Shown: positions 43,517 through 51,592 of the stretch, one piece after another
Layout of the letters: each line of letters starts with the position of its first letter
Numbering within the stretch: position 1 is the first letter of the stretch
Assembly: GCA_046765875.1 (NCBI GenBank)
Contig: JBKPSJ010000099.1
Location: 20,591 to 84,590 of the forward strand
Direction: 5' to 3'
Length of the DNA stretch: 64,000 nt
Origin: DASRHY01 sp046765875
GTDB taxonomy: Bacteria > Actinomycetota > Actinomycetes > Propionibacteriales > Kribbellaceae
Notes under the pieces: model-generated
The model's input: only the letters and a program-made list of their open reading frames with translations
Told to the model about the DNA's origin: nothing
Database searches by the model: none
Position numbers and translations under genes: made by a program

Positions 43517-43669
43517 CTATTGGGCCCGTTGCCGGTTGAGTGCGTCGCTCAGCTGTTCCGCGATCAGTTGCCAGCCGTGGCGGTGCTGATCGACAAGGTC
43601 GGTGGTTAGCACGGTGTGGGTGATCGTCATCAGCGTCTCGTCGGGACCGTGCGGCACGAGGGTCACTAG
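43517..43669 (-). pseudogene. 3' remnant of an AHSA1-type SRPBCC gene
   Basis: The minus strand encodes LVTLVPHGPDETLMTITHTVLTT and then HGWQLIAEQLSDALNRQRAQ before TAG at 43517. This is the last third of an AHSA1/activator-of-Hsp90-like domain. A TGA stands directly upstream at 43672-43670, no start codon is available, and the rest of the domain is missing. Confidence 0.65.
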
Positions 43670-43670
43670 T

Positions 43671-43736
43671 CAGCCGGTGCTCACCGCCGGCCCGGTCGTG
43701 TTCACCGACTACACGCTCGTCGCGAGCAACCGCTAA
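43671..43736 (+). pseudogene. Short 3' remnant of an unidentified gene
   Basis: The plus strand reads QPVLTAGPVVFTDYTLVASNR and stops. It looks like the end of a protein domain but has no start codon, and its upstream part is replaced by the AHSA1 remnant on the other strand. I cannot name the family. From 43737 to 43892 I see no gene. Confidence 0.35.
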
Positions 43737-43892
43737 GGGTCTGAACGACGGCTATTGAGCGGGATCGAGCCAGGGAATTGGCCGTCGAGGTCGCCCTTCG
43801 ACGACGCCCGTCGCGCTGCGCCGCGGGAGCCACGACGAGGGCCTCGCGCAGTGTGCTCCGACCTCCGGACGCGCTGCGCAGAGTGACACCGG

Positions 43893-44261
43893 TCAGGAAT
43901 CCTTTTGTTGTTCCCAACCAGGCTTCTCGTCGCCCAACGCATCTTTGATGCGCTCCATGAACGAGTCCTTCTCGAAGGCCTCTTCATTCGGGTGGTAGAC
44001 CGGCGGGGCATCCGGCTCCGGCAGGTCGGAGGCGGACCCCGCCGTCGTGCGAACGTACTGATTCGTGATCTCGGCTATCACGTCTCGGTCAGCGAACCGA
44101 AGCCCCTCGCCGGTCCGGACGGTAATCCCGTCGAACAGGTCCAGCGACGGGTCGTCCAGCACTCGCTCAACCTCACCGATCTTGTCGCCCTGCGCGCTCA
44201 GCACCGGGGTGTCCTTCTTCAGTGCGAGATAGGAGATGGGCGTCGCGTTGCCGTCGTTCAC
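43893..44261 (-). CDS. PRC-barrel-like (DUF2171 type) protein
   Basis: A 122-aa protein. The first 70 residues (PISYLALKKDTPVLSAQGDKIGEVERVLDDPSLDLFDGITVRTGEGLRFADRDVIAEIT) form a PRC-barrel-like domain. The C-terminal part is acidic and Pro-rich, ending in SFMERIKDALGDEKPGWEQQ. PRC barrels occur in RNA-processing and photosynthetic proteins and in many unassigned small proteins. The start is GTG 44261. An acidic small protein gene lies upstream on the same strand. Confidence 0.72.
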   Translation of the reverse strand: MNDGNATPISYLALKKDTPVLSAQGDKIGEVERVLDDPSLDLFDGITVRTGEGLRFADRDVIAEITNQYVRTTAGSASDLPEPDAPPVYHPNEEAFEKDSFMERIKDALGDEKPGWEQQKDS

Positions 44262-44385
44262 ACCATCAGCGTACGGGCCATGGCGTCCTGCTCAGCGGGA
44301 AGCGGATCTGCCCCCACCAATCGAGCCCCTGGGCTTGTCGCCAAGACGGGCCCGCGGGTGCCGACCTCCGCGGGGCACCGTGGGG

Positions 44386-44700
44386 CTAGTCGCGGTCGTA
44401 GTCTGTGGGCGGGAAGGGGTGACGGTCGGTCAGGGGGTACAGCTCGCCCTCCGCGGCCTCACGGCGGATCTCGGCCTCAGCATCCTGGTACTGGTCGGTC
44501 TCCGTCAGGTCGGTGGGCACCGGGTCGTCGGTGGCCGGCGGGACCTCGTCCGGGTCGTAGTCGTCCACACCGACCTCGACACGCTCGGCCTCAGTACGAC
44601 GGGCCAGGTCGTCGTCATCGGGGTGCAGCGGTGAGCTGCCGCCGTGCTCGCGCCGGTCGCGGTGAACGTCCTCGGACATCTCGAAGGGTTCGTCTGTCAT
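44386..44700 (-). CDS. Acidic hypothetical protein (DUF5709-like)
   Basis: A 104-aa protein with a strongly acidic, proline-rich sequence (VGVDDYDPDEVPPATDDPVPTDLTETDQYQD, EAAEGELYPLTDRHPFPPTD) and little predicted order. ATG 44700 is placed by GGAGGCAGCG just upstream. It resembles the small acidic actinobacterial DUF5709 proteins. It may be stress-related given the PRC-barrel neighbour, but that is a guess. Confidence 0.65.
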   Translation of the reverse strand: MTDEPFEMSEDVHRDRREHGGSSPLHPDDDDLARRTEAERVEVGVDDYDPDEVPPATDDPVPTDLTETDQYQDAEAEIRREAAEGELYPLTDRHPFPPTDYDRD

Positions 44701-45016
44701 CGCTGCCTCCAACGAACGGTCCGGTCCCCCCGACCCCACGGTAGACCTACCACCTGGCGCGGTCGGAGATCGACCAAGACCTTGTCGACAGCGCTTGGGC
44801 CGAAATCTGTCGGTCAACACTCGTTGCCGGCAGCAACTGTGCGTACCATCGACGACTCCGAGACTCCGATTGGCCGCCGTGGGTATGCGACCTATGCACT
44901 TCCAGCCGCAGCGGCCGGCCGTACCCAGTTATCAAGGCTCGAGTCTCGGGAGCTGTGAGACAGTTGCATTCGTCCGGCGTGCACATCGATGTCGCTGGAC
45001 GGCTTGGGGAGCAACC
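44701..45016. other. 316-bp divergent intergenic stretch, no gene seen
   Basis: It separates the acidic small protein from the octopine-dehydrogenase-family gene. Short frames are open but not conserved. GGGGAG near 45006 is the ribosome-binding site of the right-hand gene. I could not find a clear dyad. Confidence 0.35.
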
Positions 45017-46093
45017 ATGTATGTCACGGTGATTGGTTCTGGCAACGGAGGTATGGCTGTCGCCTTTGAGTGGGCCCAGCACGGGCACGAGCTCGCCCTG
45101 TATGCCAAAGCGGCGCACGCGGACAATATCGAGTCGGTCCGGGCCAACGGCGGCATCACAAGCCAAGGACGACTGGAAGGTTTCGCGCCGGTCGCGAACT
45201 GCGGGACCGACCTTGAAGCAGCCATGAAGGACGCGGAGCTCGTTTTCGTTGTCACTCCCGCCTTCGCCACCGAGGACTACGGGCGGGACCTCGCGCCTTA
45301 CCTGCGCCCCGGCCTGACCGTCGTGATCTGTCCCGGCTCCTGCGGTGGCGCGCTGGCGTTCAAGCGAGCCGCCGGCCTCGCCGTGCAGGACGACACCGTC
45401 GTCGTCGGAGAAACCAGCACCCTGCCGTACGCAGCCCGCGCGGACGGCAAGGGCACGGTCCACGTGTTCCACCGGTTCGAGACGGGTCTGTTCGCCGCGG
45501 CCGTCCCCAGGTCCGGCAATTCGCAGTTGCTGGAGGCCCTCCGGCAGGTCTACCCCTCGATCAGCGAGGCGGCCACGGTCTTTCAGACCTCCCTGCAGAA
45601 CGGCAACCCGGTCATCCATCCCGCGGTGACCCTGATGAATGCCGGCCTCCTCGAGCGAACCAAAGGGAGCTTTCTCTTCTACGAGGAGGGCATAACGCCG
45701 AGTGTGGGCCGCGTGATGGCGGCCGTGGACAACGAACGCCTCGCGATCGCATCAGCCCTCGGTGCGACGATCCATTCCGAGCCGGACCTCGGTGTCGCGC
45801 AGGGCTACATGACTGAGAGTAACTACACGACCGGATACTCCCGCGCGCCCGGGTTCCTGGGCATCAAAGCCCCTGCGACCATCGACTCCCGTTACCTCAC
45901 CGAGGACGTCGGCTACACCCTGGTCTTCTTCACCGACCTTGCCCGGCGCCTGGGAGTGCCAACCCCCACGATGGACGCGATCCTCGAGATCACTTCCGTG
46001 GTCCTGGCTCGCGATCTCCGCGCCGAAGGAGCCCGCACCATGGGTTCGCTTGGGCTCGGCGACCTCACCACTGAGCAGCTACTCGGTCTCTAG
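45017..46093 (+). CDS. NAD/NADP octopine/nopaline dehydrogenase-family protein
   Basis: A 358-aa two-domain dehydrogenase. The Rossmann start is VTVIGSGNGGMAVAFEWAQHGHELALYAK; the middle has LVFVVTPAFATEDYGRDLAPYLRPGLTVVICPGSCGGALAFKRA. The second domain carries QNGNPVIHPAVTLMNAGLLER, with the His of the catalytic region, and ends DLTTEQLLGL. Family members reductively condense an amino acid with a 2-oxo acid, or act on related substrates in opine or metallophore synthesis. No partner synthase is adjacent, so the substrate is open. The GGGGAG site supports ATG 45017. Confidence 0.87.
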   Translation: MYVTVIGSGNGGMAVAFEWAQHGHELALYAKAAHADNIESVRANGGITSQGRLEGFAPVANCGTDLEAAMKDAELVFVVTPAFATEDYGRDLAPYLRPGLTVVICPGSCGGALAFKRAAGLAVQDDTVVVGETSTLPYAARADGKGTVHVFHRFETGLFAAAVPRSGNSQLLEALRQVYPSISEAATVFQTSLQNGNPVIHPAVTLMNAGLLERTKGSFLFYEEGITPSVGRVMAAVDNERLAIASALGATIHSEPDLGVAQGYMTESNYTTGYSRAPGFLGIKAPATIDSRYLTEDVGYTLVFFTDLARRLGVPTPTMDAILEITSVVLARDLRAEGARTMGSLGLGDLTTEQLLGL

Positions 46094-46164
46094 AAACGTT
46101 AGTGGAATTACATCGAAGTTGTCGGCGGGCCGACGTAGTCTCGAATCACGACGAGGTGAGGTTG

Positions 46165-46560
46165 ATGGCGGCGCTGCTGGTTTTGATCGTGCTGGTGTGC
46201 TCGCCGCTGTGCTGGGTGTTACCGCATCCGATGTCGCGTGGGCGCCGTCGTCTGCAGCCGCTGGTGGAGCGGATCGCCGCACGGCTCGGCCGGCGCAGGG
46301 TCCCTCCGGCCGATCCGTTCGAAACGCTGTGGCTGCAGACCAGGCTCGGCCATCTGGCCAGCGAGATCCGGCGAGTCGAGGACGCGCCGCGCATCTACGC
46401 GAAGGCGCATCGGTTGATGGCCCTCGAGGCCGCGTACGACGACCTGCTCGACGAGGCATGCCGACTCGCCGGTGTACCGGACCAGGCCGACCTCAAGCGC
46501 GGCGAACAGAAGCGCTGGCTGGAGGAGCAGGAGTTGGCCACACGCGGCTGGTCCTGGTGA
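46165..46560 (+). CDS. Hypothetical protein with N-terminal membrane helix
   Basis: A 131-aa protein from ATG 46165 (GAGGTGAGG upstream). One hydrophobic segment (MAALLVLIVLVCSPLCWVL) is followed by a soluble alpha-helical domain (LQTRLGHLASEIRRVEDAPRIYAKAHRLMALEAAYDDLLDEACRLAGV) and a basic, Trp-ending tail. I recognise no family beyond small actinobacterial hypotheticals of this type. It converges on the DedA-type gene. Confidence 0.65.
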   Translation: MAALLVLIVLVCSPLCWVLPHPMSRGRRRLQPLVERIAARLGRRRVPPADPFETLWLQTRLGHLASEIRRVEDAPRIYAKAHRLMALEAAYDDLLDEACRLAGVPDQADLKRGEQKRWLEEQELATRGWSW

Positions 46561-46570
46561 CCGGGCGACC

Positions 46571-47329
46571 CTACTGCGCACTCCTCGCCGTCCCGTGATC
46601 CACCGTGGGGCGCCTGCGTCGGCGTACCGCCAGATAGACCACGACGATCGCCACCGTGGTGACGGCGCCGGAGATGATCACCGAGGCCAGCGGGAAGCCG
46701 GCCAGGGCGGTGGCGATGATGTACGCGAGGCTGCAGGTGTAGATCGACCAGGTGACCCCGCCGATGCTCGACCACAACAGGAAATGCCTGTACGGGTGAG
46801 CGGCCAGACCGAAGGTCGCGTTGACGACGAAGCGCATGCCGGGCACGTATCGGCCGAACACCAGCAGGATCGAGGCCCTCGAACCCATGAAGTCCACCGC
46901 CGCGGCCACCTTCTCGTTGCGCAGCGCGGCATCCAGTTGGCGCTGGAACCTCTGCCGGTTCCGGCGGGCGATCCAGTACAGTGCGGAGTCGCCACAGATC
47001 GCTCCGGCCGCACCGGCGAGCATCACCAGGCCGAGGCTCAGCACACCCTCGGCGGCCAGCGTGGACGCGGCGTTCAACGTCGTCTCTCCCGGGAAGACGG
47101 CACACACCGCATCGCCCACGATGAGCAAGAAGACCGCGAGATAGGCCCAGCTTCCGCTGTCCGCGTCCAGGGTCGAGAAGCCGTCACCTCCGCTCAGCCG
47201 CTGCAGTACGACGGCGATGGCAACCACTCCGGCCACCGCCAGCAGGGCCAGCAGCCCCCATCGAACGCCCCGACCACGCGGACGCTCTACCCCATCGGTC
47301 TCCGGAGCGCTAGTCATACCGTGGCCCAT
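46571..47329 (-). CDS. DedA/VTT-domain membrane protein
   Basis: About 252 aa. Five hydrophobic segments surround the VTT core: FLLIVGDAVCAVFPGETTLNAASTLAAEGVLSLG with the re-entrant Pro-Gly-Glu, AGAICGDSALYWIARRNRQRF, and GRYVPGMRFVVNATFGLAAHPYRHFLLW. Family members are lipid scramblases or flippases for undecaprenyl phosphate or phospholipids. The start is uncertain between ATG 47329 and ATG 47317; neither has a strong ribosome-binding site. Confidence 0.88.
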   Translation of the reverse strand: MGHGMTSAPETDGVERPRGRGVRWGLLALLAVAGVVAIAVVLQRLSGGDGFSTLDADSGSWAYLAVFLLIVGDAVCAVFPGETTLNAASTLAAEGVLSLGLVMLAGAAGAICGDSALYWIARRNRQRFQRQLDAALRNEKVAAAVDFMGSRASILLVFGRYVPGMRFVVNATFGLAAHPYRHFLLWSSIGGVTWSIYTCSLAYIIATALAGFPLASVIISGAVTTVAIVVVYLAVRRRRRPTVDHGTARSAQ

Positions 47330-47479
47330 GACCCGCGGACGGGCACCAGTTCTCCGGCGGCTCGCCACCGCTGTACCTGGCGGTCATGAGCTCGCACCTC
47401 CAGCGCCATTCCACGAGCGACCACAGACAGTCGCTTCATCCGAAGAGGATGACAGACCGGCGTTCAAGCCTGTGCCACC

Positions 47480-47659
47480 ATGGCCGCAGTTTTGATCTTG
47501 CTCTTGTCGATCGCTCTTGGACGCGCCTCCGCGTGGCGACGTTCAAGACGCGGCCAAGGACGGGCAGCCTTCGAGAACGCCATCGCCAAAGCTCAGCAGC
47601 CGAAGCCGACCGCCTCGCCCACGCCGTCGGCGGCGGTCACAACCACGCCGGCCTCGTGA
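47480..47659 (+). CDS. Possible 59-aa membrane/secreted peptide
   Basis: MAAVLILLLSIALGRASAWRRSRR gives one hydrophobic segment, followed by GRAAFENAIAKAQQ and a Pro/Thr/Ser-rich tail (PKPTASPTPSAAVTTTPAS). No clear ribosome-binding site precedes the ATG, and no homologue is recognised. Composition is like a membrane-anchored exported peptide, so I list it at low confidence. The rest of 47330-47692 holds nothing I can support. Confidence 0.3.
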   Translation: MAAVLILLLSIALGRASAWRRSRRGQGRAAFENAIAKAQQPKPTASPTPSAAVTTTPAS

Positions 47660-47692
47660 ACGGACATACCGCGATCAGTGGATCGGTGTGGG

Positions 47693-48097
47693 CTACAGAG
47701 CGATGTGGGCGCCGATGAACGCTGTGAACGCGGTTGTGCCCACGAACCCGGCAACGCCGAACGCCGCAACCAGCAGTACGCCGACCGCTTGTCGTCCGCG
47801 CGACGCATCCCTGGGAAGCACTGCTTGCCGAACCTGGGACAGCCTGCGGCCCATGTGTGCCAAGGCGTGACGGGCCCAGCGGTACTCCAGCGCGAGGAGC
47901 GCGAAGCCCGCGGCAATCGAAACGAGGCCCGGCCCTGGCAGGACAAGCATGGCTACCCCGGCCAGGACCACCAGTGGACCGGCCACCGTCACGCCGACCT
48001 TGATCAGCCGCGCCCTCATGGTGCTTCTCTCCGCCCATGAATCGATTCGGTTCAGCAGAGCATGTACGCGGGGCGCGAGCGTGACTTCGGACAACAC
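47693..48097 (-). CDS. PGPGW-type (TIGR02611-like) small membrane protein
   Basis: A 134-aa protein with two or three helices. RARLIKVGVTVAGPLVVLAGVAMLVLPGPGLVSIAAGFALLALEYRWARHAL contains the VLPGPG turn that names the family, and a final helix (AVGVLLVAAFGVAGFVGTTAFTAFIGAHIAL) follows. TTG 48097 is the assumed start; ATG 48019 would keep the whole family core. Function unknown. Confidence 0.75.
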   Translation of the reverse strand: MLSEVTLAPRVHALLNRIDSWAERSTMRARLIKVGVTVAGPLVVLAGVAMLVLPGPGLVSIAAGFALLALEYRWARHALAHMGRRLSQVRQAVLPRDASRGRQAVGVLLVAAFGVAGFVGTTAFTAFIGAHIAL

Positions 48098-48201
48098 AGA
48101 CTCCGTGACAGGGCGAGGAGGGCAAGAGTTCTAATTCTCGCAGCCCACCCTGAGAGATTCCTGAACGGGCACCGAAGGCGCGGACGGGCCCGCCATGAAA
48201 C

Positions 48202-49377
48202 CTAGCGGAAGACGCCTGTGTGGCCGAGCGAGTAGCGACCGGGCTGCGGGAAAACGGCCAGCCCGTGCGGACCCTTGCCTACCTTGATCCGGGCCAGAAG
48301 TCTGCCGTCGCTGAGGCGGATCGCGTACACCACGGAGTTGTAGCGGCCGGAAACCCAGAGAACCGCACCGTCCGGTGACAACCCGCCCATGTCCGGACTA
48401 CCGCCGCCGGGAAGCTTGAACTTCTTGACCACCTTCCGGCTGGCGAAGTCGACCAACGAGATCGAGCCCTCGTCCCGGTTGGTGATGATCAGCCGCCGGG
48501 AGTCCCGGGTTACGTACAGCCCGTGCGCGCCCTTGCCGGTTGGGATGAACCCCCCGATCGCGACCGGCGGCCTCGCGGACAGCACCCAGACCCCGTCGCT
48601 CATCATGTCCGCGACGTAGTAGAACCGCCCGTCTGGCGACAGCTTCACGTCCTGCGGCATCGGGGGGCGCATTCCGCGCCGGGTCGGCAACCGGAGGACC
48701 TGCACCACTTTCTCCGCGGCGGTGCCGACCACCAGCAGCTGTGCGGAGAACTCGCAGGACACAAGGAACGTCCTCCCGTCCGCCGAGAAGTCCGCGTGGT
48801 TGACCCCGGCGCATGGCACCGGCACCGTCTTCTGAACTGCCATCGTGTGCGGATCGCTGAAGACCAGCTGCTTGTTATTCGACGCCATCACCACCGCGTG
48901 CTTGTACGGATCGCGGACGGCGACGGCATGGCCGGGAATCCCCGTGACCGGGTTGATCGGCGTCAGACTGTTGCCGAGGTCGTTGTTCACCCACAGCGTC
49001 TTCAGGTCCCACGACGGGACGACGTGCTGTGGCTCTCGCCCGGTCCGGAACGTCCGGATCACCTTGTACGTGCGTGGGTTGATCTCAGTCACGGTGTTGC
49101 TGCCGCTGTTCGGAACATAGATTCGCTCCGGCATCCGGCGTACCGACGCGGAGAACAGGCCCGGCCGGTCGGCGGCCCAGACGTCGGTGGGTGACAACGG
49201 CGGTGGCATGTCGGGGAGGAGGCGCATTGTCGCCGGCAGCCTGACCTGCGGGATCGACGGCGGCTTCACAGCCGGAGCGGAGGTGGCCGGTGACGGCAAT
49301 ACGGCGGTGTGGCCGTTGCCGGAACACCCCGTCGCTGTCAGCAGCAGGATCGCGCCCAGGGCCGCCCCGCGCTTCAT
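48202..49377 (-). CDS. YncE-like beta-propeller lipoprotein
   Basis: A 391-aa exported protein. MKRGAALGAILLLTATGCSG is a lipoprotein signal with Cys18 as the likely lipidated residue. The mature part has repeated YVTN/YncE blades: RIYVPNSGSNTVTEINPRTYKVIRTFRTG, LWVNNDLGNSLTPINPVTG, YYVADMMSDGVWVL, LIITNRDEGSISLVDFASRKVVKKF and LWVSGRYNSVVYAIRLSDGRLLARI. Seven such blades would close a propeller. Propellers of this kind bind ligands or act as scaffolds in the envelope. ATG 49377 is chosen because upstream in-frame residues do not form a signal peptide. Confidence 0.85.
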   Translation of the reverse strand: MKRGAALGAILLLTATGCSGNGHTAVLPSPATSAPAVKPPSIPQVRLPATMRLLPDMPPPLSPTDVWAADRPGLFSASVRRMPERIYVPNSGSNTVTEINPRTYKVIRTFRTGREPQHVVPSWDLKTLWVNNDLGNSLTPINPVTGIPGHAVAVRDPYKHAVVMASNNKQLVFSDPHTMAVQKTVPVPCAGVNHADFSADGRTFLVSCEFSAQLLVVGTAAEKVVQVLRLPTRRGMRPPMPQDVKLSPDGRFYYVADMMSDGVWVLSARPPVAIGGFIPTGKGAHGLYVTRDSRRLIITNRDEGSISLVDFASRKVVKKFKLPGGGSPDMGGLSPDGAVLWVSGRYNSVVYAIRLSDGRLLARIKVGKGPHGLAVFPQPGRYSLGHTGVFR

Positions 49378-49581
49378 CGCAGCGGTTCGCTCCCGATGCC
49401 CACCGCCTCGGCCATCGCCCCCACACACATCACTGACATGGCTCGCAGATTCACAGCCATGCCACGACGGTACCCACCGCAAGCTGAGTGAGAGCTGAGC
49501 AGCGTTTCGGACGGACTAGCCAGGCGGCCGGGGGGACCAAGCTCGAGTGAGGGTCACCCCGGCCTCTGGCGGCCTATTGGA
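49378..49581. other. Intergenic stretch between GH3 and propeller genes
   Basis: No gene is seen. It holds the upstream region of the lipoprotein gene; no clear dyad or terminator was found. Confidence 0.35.
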
Positions 49582-51462
49582 TCAGTAGCTCAGGCCATGC
49601 CCGAACGGGTAGAGCACGCCTGTCCCGTCGGCGGTTGGAATCGTCACGGGCAGCTTCCCGGACGGGTTCACCTCGCCGTACATCACCCTGACCGATGATT
49701 CGATCGAGTCAGGTGTGAAGCCGTAGGTCGCGAGGTACGTAGGAGCGCTGGTGTTCCCCGCGATGTCGTACGGATTTCGCACCCCTGCCCACACCACCGG
49801 CTTTCCACTGGCAAGCAGGGCACTGACAAGGTTCTGCTGAGCGGCGTTCGCGTTGTTCGTGGTGACGACGACAAGGTCAAAGTTCGCAGCCAGCGCGGCC
49901 GCTTGACTGATCTGCGCCTGCGTGGGGCTGGCGTTCGTGCCGAACGTCGTGACCGTCTGGCCGCGCGTTCTGATGTCGTTACTGAGCAGGTTGGCGATCG
50001 TGTCGCCGAACAGAACCTGGTCAGAGCGGCCCGTCACGAGGACTCGACGCGAGTCATGCGACAACGGCAGCACGCCGGCGTCGTTCTTGACGAGCGTCGT
50101 GGTGTGGTCCGTGATCTTCTGCGCGTCGGCAAGGTGGTCCGGCGCACCAACGACACCCACGGCCCTGTCGACGTCAACGTACGGATCGTCGAACACACCG
50201 TGGCGGAACTTGAGCCGCAGGATGCGATAGACCGACTCGTCGAGCCGCTCCTGGGAGATGTCTCCGGTGCGCACCGCCCTCAGCACCGCGTCATAGGCAA
50301 GGTTCATGTCTGGTGAGAGCAGCAGCTGGTCGACGCCGGCCTTGAGCGCCTGAACCGGCGCGACGTCGGGTGGGTACGTGCTGGTGGCCCCACCCATGCC
50401 CAGCGCGTCGGTGACGATGAGCCCGTCGAAACCGAGTTCCTCACGCAGAATGCCGGTCATGATCGGCTTGGACATCGTCGCGGGGGCGCCGCTGGGGTCC
50501 ACCGAACGCACCACGATGTGGGCCGTCATGATCGACTCGATACCGTGCGCGATCGCAGCCTTGAACGGCGGCAGGTCGATCGCCTCCAGTTGAGCACGGG
50601 TGTGCGTGATCTCCGGCAGGCCGAAGTGGCTGTCCACGGCGGTGTCACCGTGTCCGGGGAAGTGCTTGGCCGTAGAAGCGATCCCAGCCGCGTGGTAGCC
50701 GTCGACCTGAGCCGCGACCAGTTTGGCGACCAGATCGGAGTCCGCACCGACAGATCGCACGCCGATCACCGGGTTGGCGGGGTTGATGTTGACGTCCGAG
50801 ACCGGAGCGAAGTCCTGGTTGATGCCGACCGAGGCAAGCTCGGTGCCGATCACTTCGGCGGACCGCTTCGCATCGTCAGCCGACCGGCCCGCTCCGAGTG
50901 CCATGTTGCCCGGCATGGCCGTAGCCGGTGCCACGAGCCGGTAGACGACCGCGCCACCTTCCTGGTCGGTGGAGATGAGCAGCGGGATTCCCATCCGCTG
51001 GCTGGTGGCGGCTGCCTGCAGACCGTTGGACAGCGTGGCGATCTGCCGCGGGTTCTGGACGTTGTCCGGCCCGATTCCACCAACGCCGCCTCCCCGGCGG
51101 GGGTCGAAGTAGATGACGCCACCGGGCTTGTACTTGTTGATGACGTCGGCCGGCGTGCGGACGCCCGAACCGTACTTCGCCTCATTGCTGGCCGCTTGTA
51201 CGTCGTTGACGTTGTTCGCGTCCTGGCCGAAGACCTCGACGACGAAGAGCTGGCCGACCTTCTCCTCCACCGTCATGTGGCGGAGCATGCTGATGATCAT
51301 GCCGCGGTACGGCGCGTCATCGGACTGACCGGGACCGCCGACGCTCTGCTCCGAGGCATCTGGTTCGGCCGTTTGGGTGGCCGCCGAAGCAGGCGCGACC
51401 GACAGCGCCGCGCCGGCCGTCAAGGCGGCCGAAAGAATCAGACGACTTATTCGACGTTGCAC
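49582..51462 (-). CDS. Secreted glycoside hydrolase family 3 (beta-N-acetylglucosaminidase-like)
   Basis: A 626-aa enzyme with a Sec signal peptide (MQRRISRLILSAALTAGAALSVAPASA). The GH3 N-terminal barrel has GQLFVVEVFG, PLLISTDQEGGAVVYRL, and KHFPGHGDTAVDSH, the NagZ-type loop whose Asp-His dyad serves as acid/base in N-acetylglucosaminidases. GLIVTDALGMGG holds the nucleophile Asp. A C-terminal alpha/beta domain (PVVWAGVRNPYDI) ends with YPFGHGLSY, as in two-domain GH3 enzymes. It should remove beta-linked GlcNAc from chitin or peptidoglycan fragments. GTG start with GGAGG upstream. A DasR-like palindrome lies 80 bp upstream. Confidence 0.9.
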   Translation of the reverse strand: MQRRISRLILSAALTAGAALSVAPASAATQTAEPDASEQSVGGPGQSDDAPYRGMIISMLRHMTVEEKVGQLFVVEVFGQDANNVNDVQAASNEAKYGSGVRTPADVINKYKPGGVIYFDPRRGGGVGGIGPDNVQNPRQIATLSNGLQAAATSQRMGIPLLISTDQEGGAVVYRLVAPATAMPGNMALGAGRSADDAKRSAEVIGTELASVGINQDFAPVSDVNINPANPVIGVRSVGADSDLVAKLVAAQVDGYHAAGIASTAKHFPGHGDTAVDSHFGLPEITHTRAQLEAIDLPPFKAAIAHGIESIMTAHIVVRSVDPSGAPATMSKPIMTGILREELGFDGLIVTDALGMGGATSTYPPDVAPVQALKAGVDQLLLSPDMNLAYDAVLRAVRTGDISQERLDESVYRILRLKFRHGVFDDPYVDVDRAVGVVGAPDHLADAQKITDHTTTLVKNDAGVLPLSHDSRRVLVTGRSDQVLFGDTIANLLSNDIRTRGQTVTTFGTNASPTQAQISQAAALAANFDLVVVTTNNANAAQQNLVSALLASGKPVVWAGVRNPYDIAGNTSAPTYLATYGFTPDSIESSVRVMYGEVNPSGKLPVTIPTADGTGVLYPFGHGLSY

Positions 51463-51541
51463 GCCAAACCTCCTGTGACGCGTACGACGGGGACGGATGC
51501 CTCGCCAGGCCTAGTGGCCACTCAACCGTAAAGGGGTACCG

Positions 51542-51553
51542 AGGTCTAGACCT
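51542..51553. promoter_or_regulatory. DasR-like (dre) palindrome upstream of the GH3 gene
   Basis: AGGTCTAGACCT is a perfect 12-bp palindrome. The DasR-responsive element of streptomycetes has the core TGGTCTAGACCA; ten of twelve bases agree. It lies 80-91 bp before the GH3 start, a plausible repressor site. Confidence 0.6.
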
Positions 51554-51592
51554 GACGCGGAAAGAATTTCCGTGCAACGTTGTCACGCGCAG

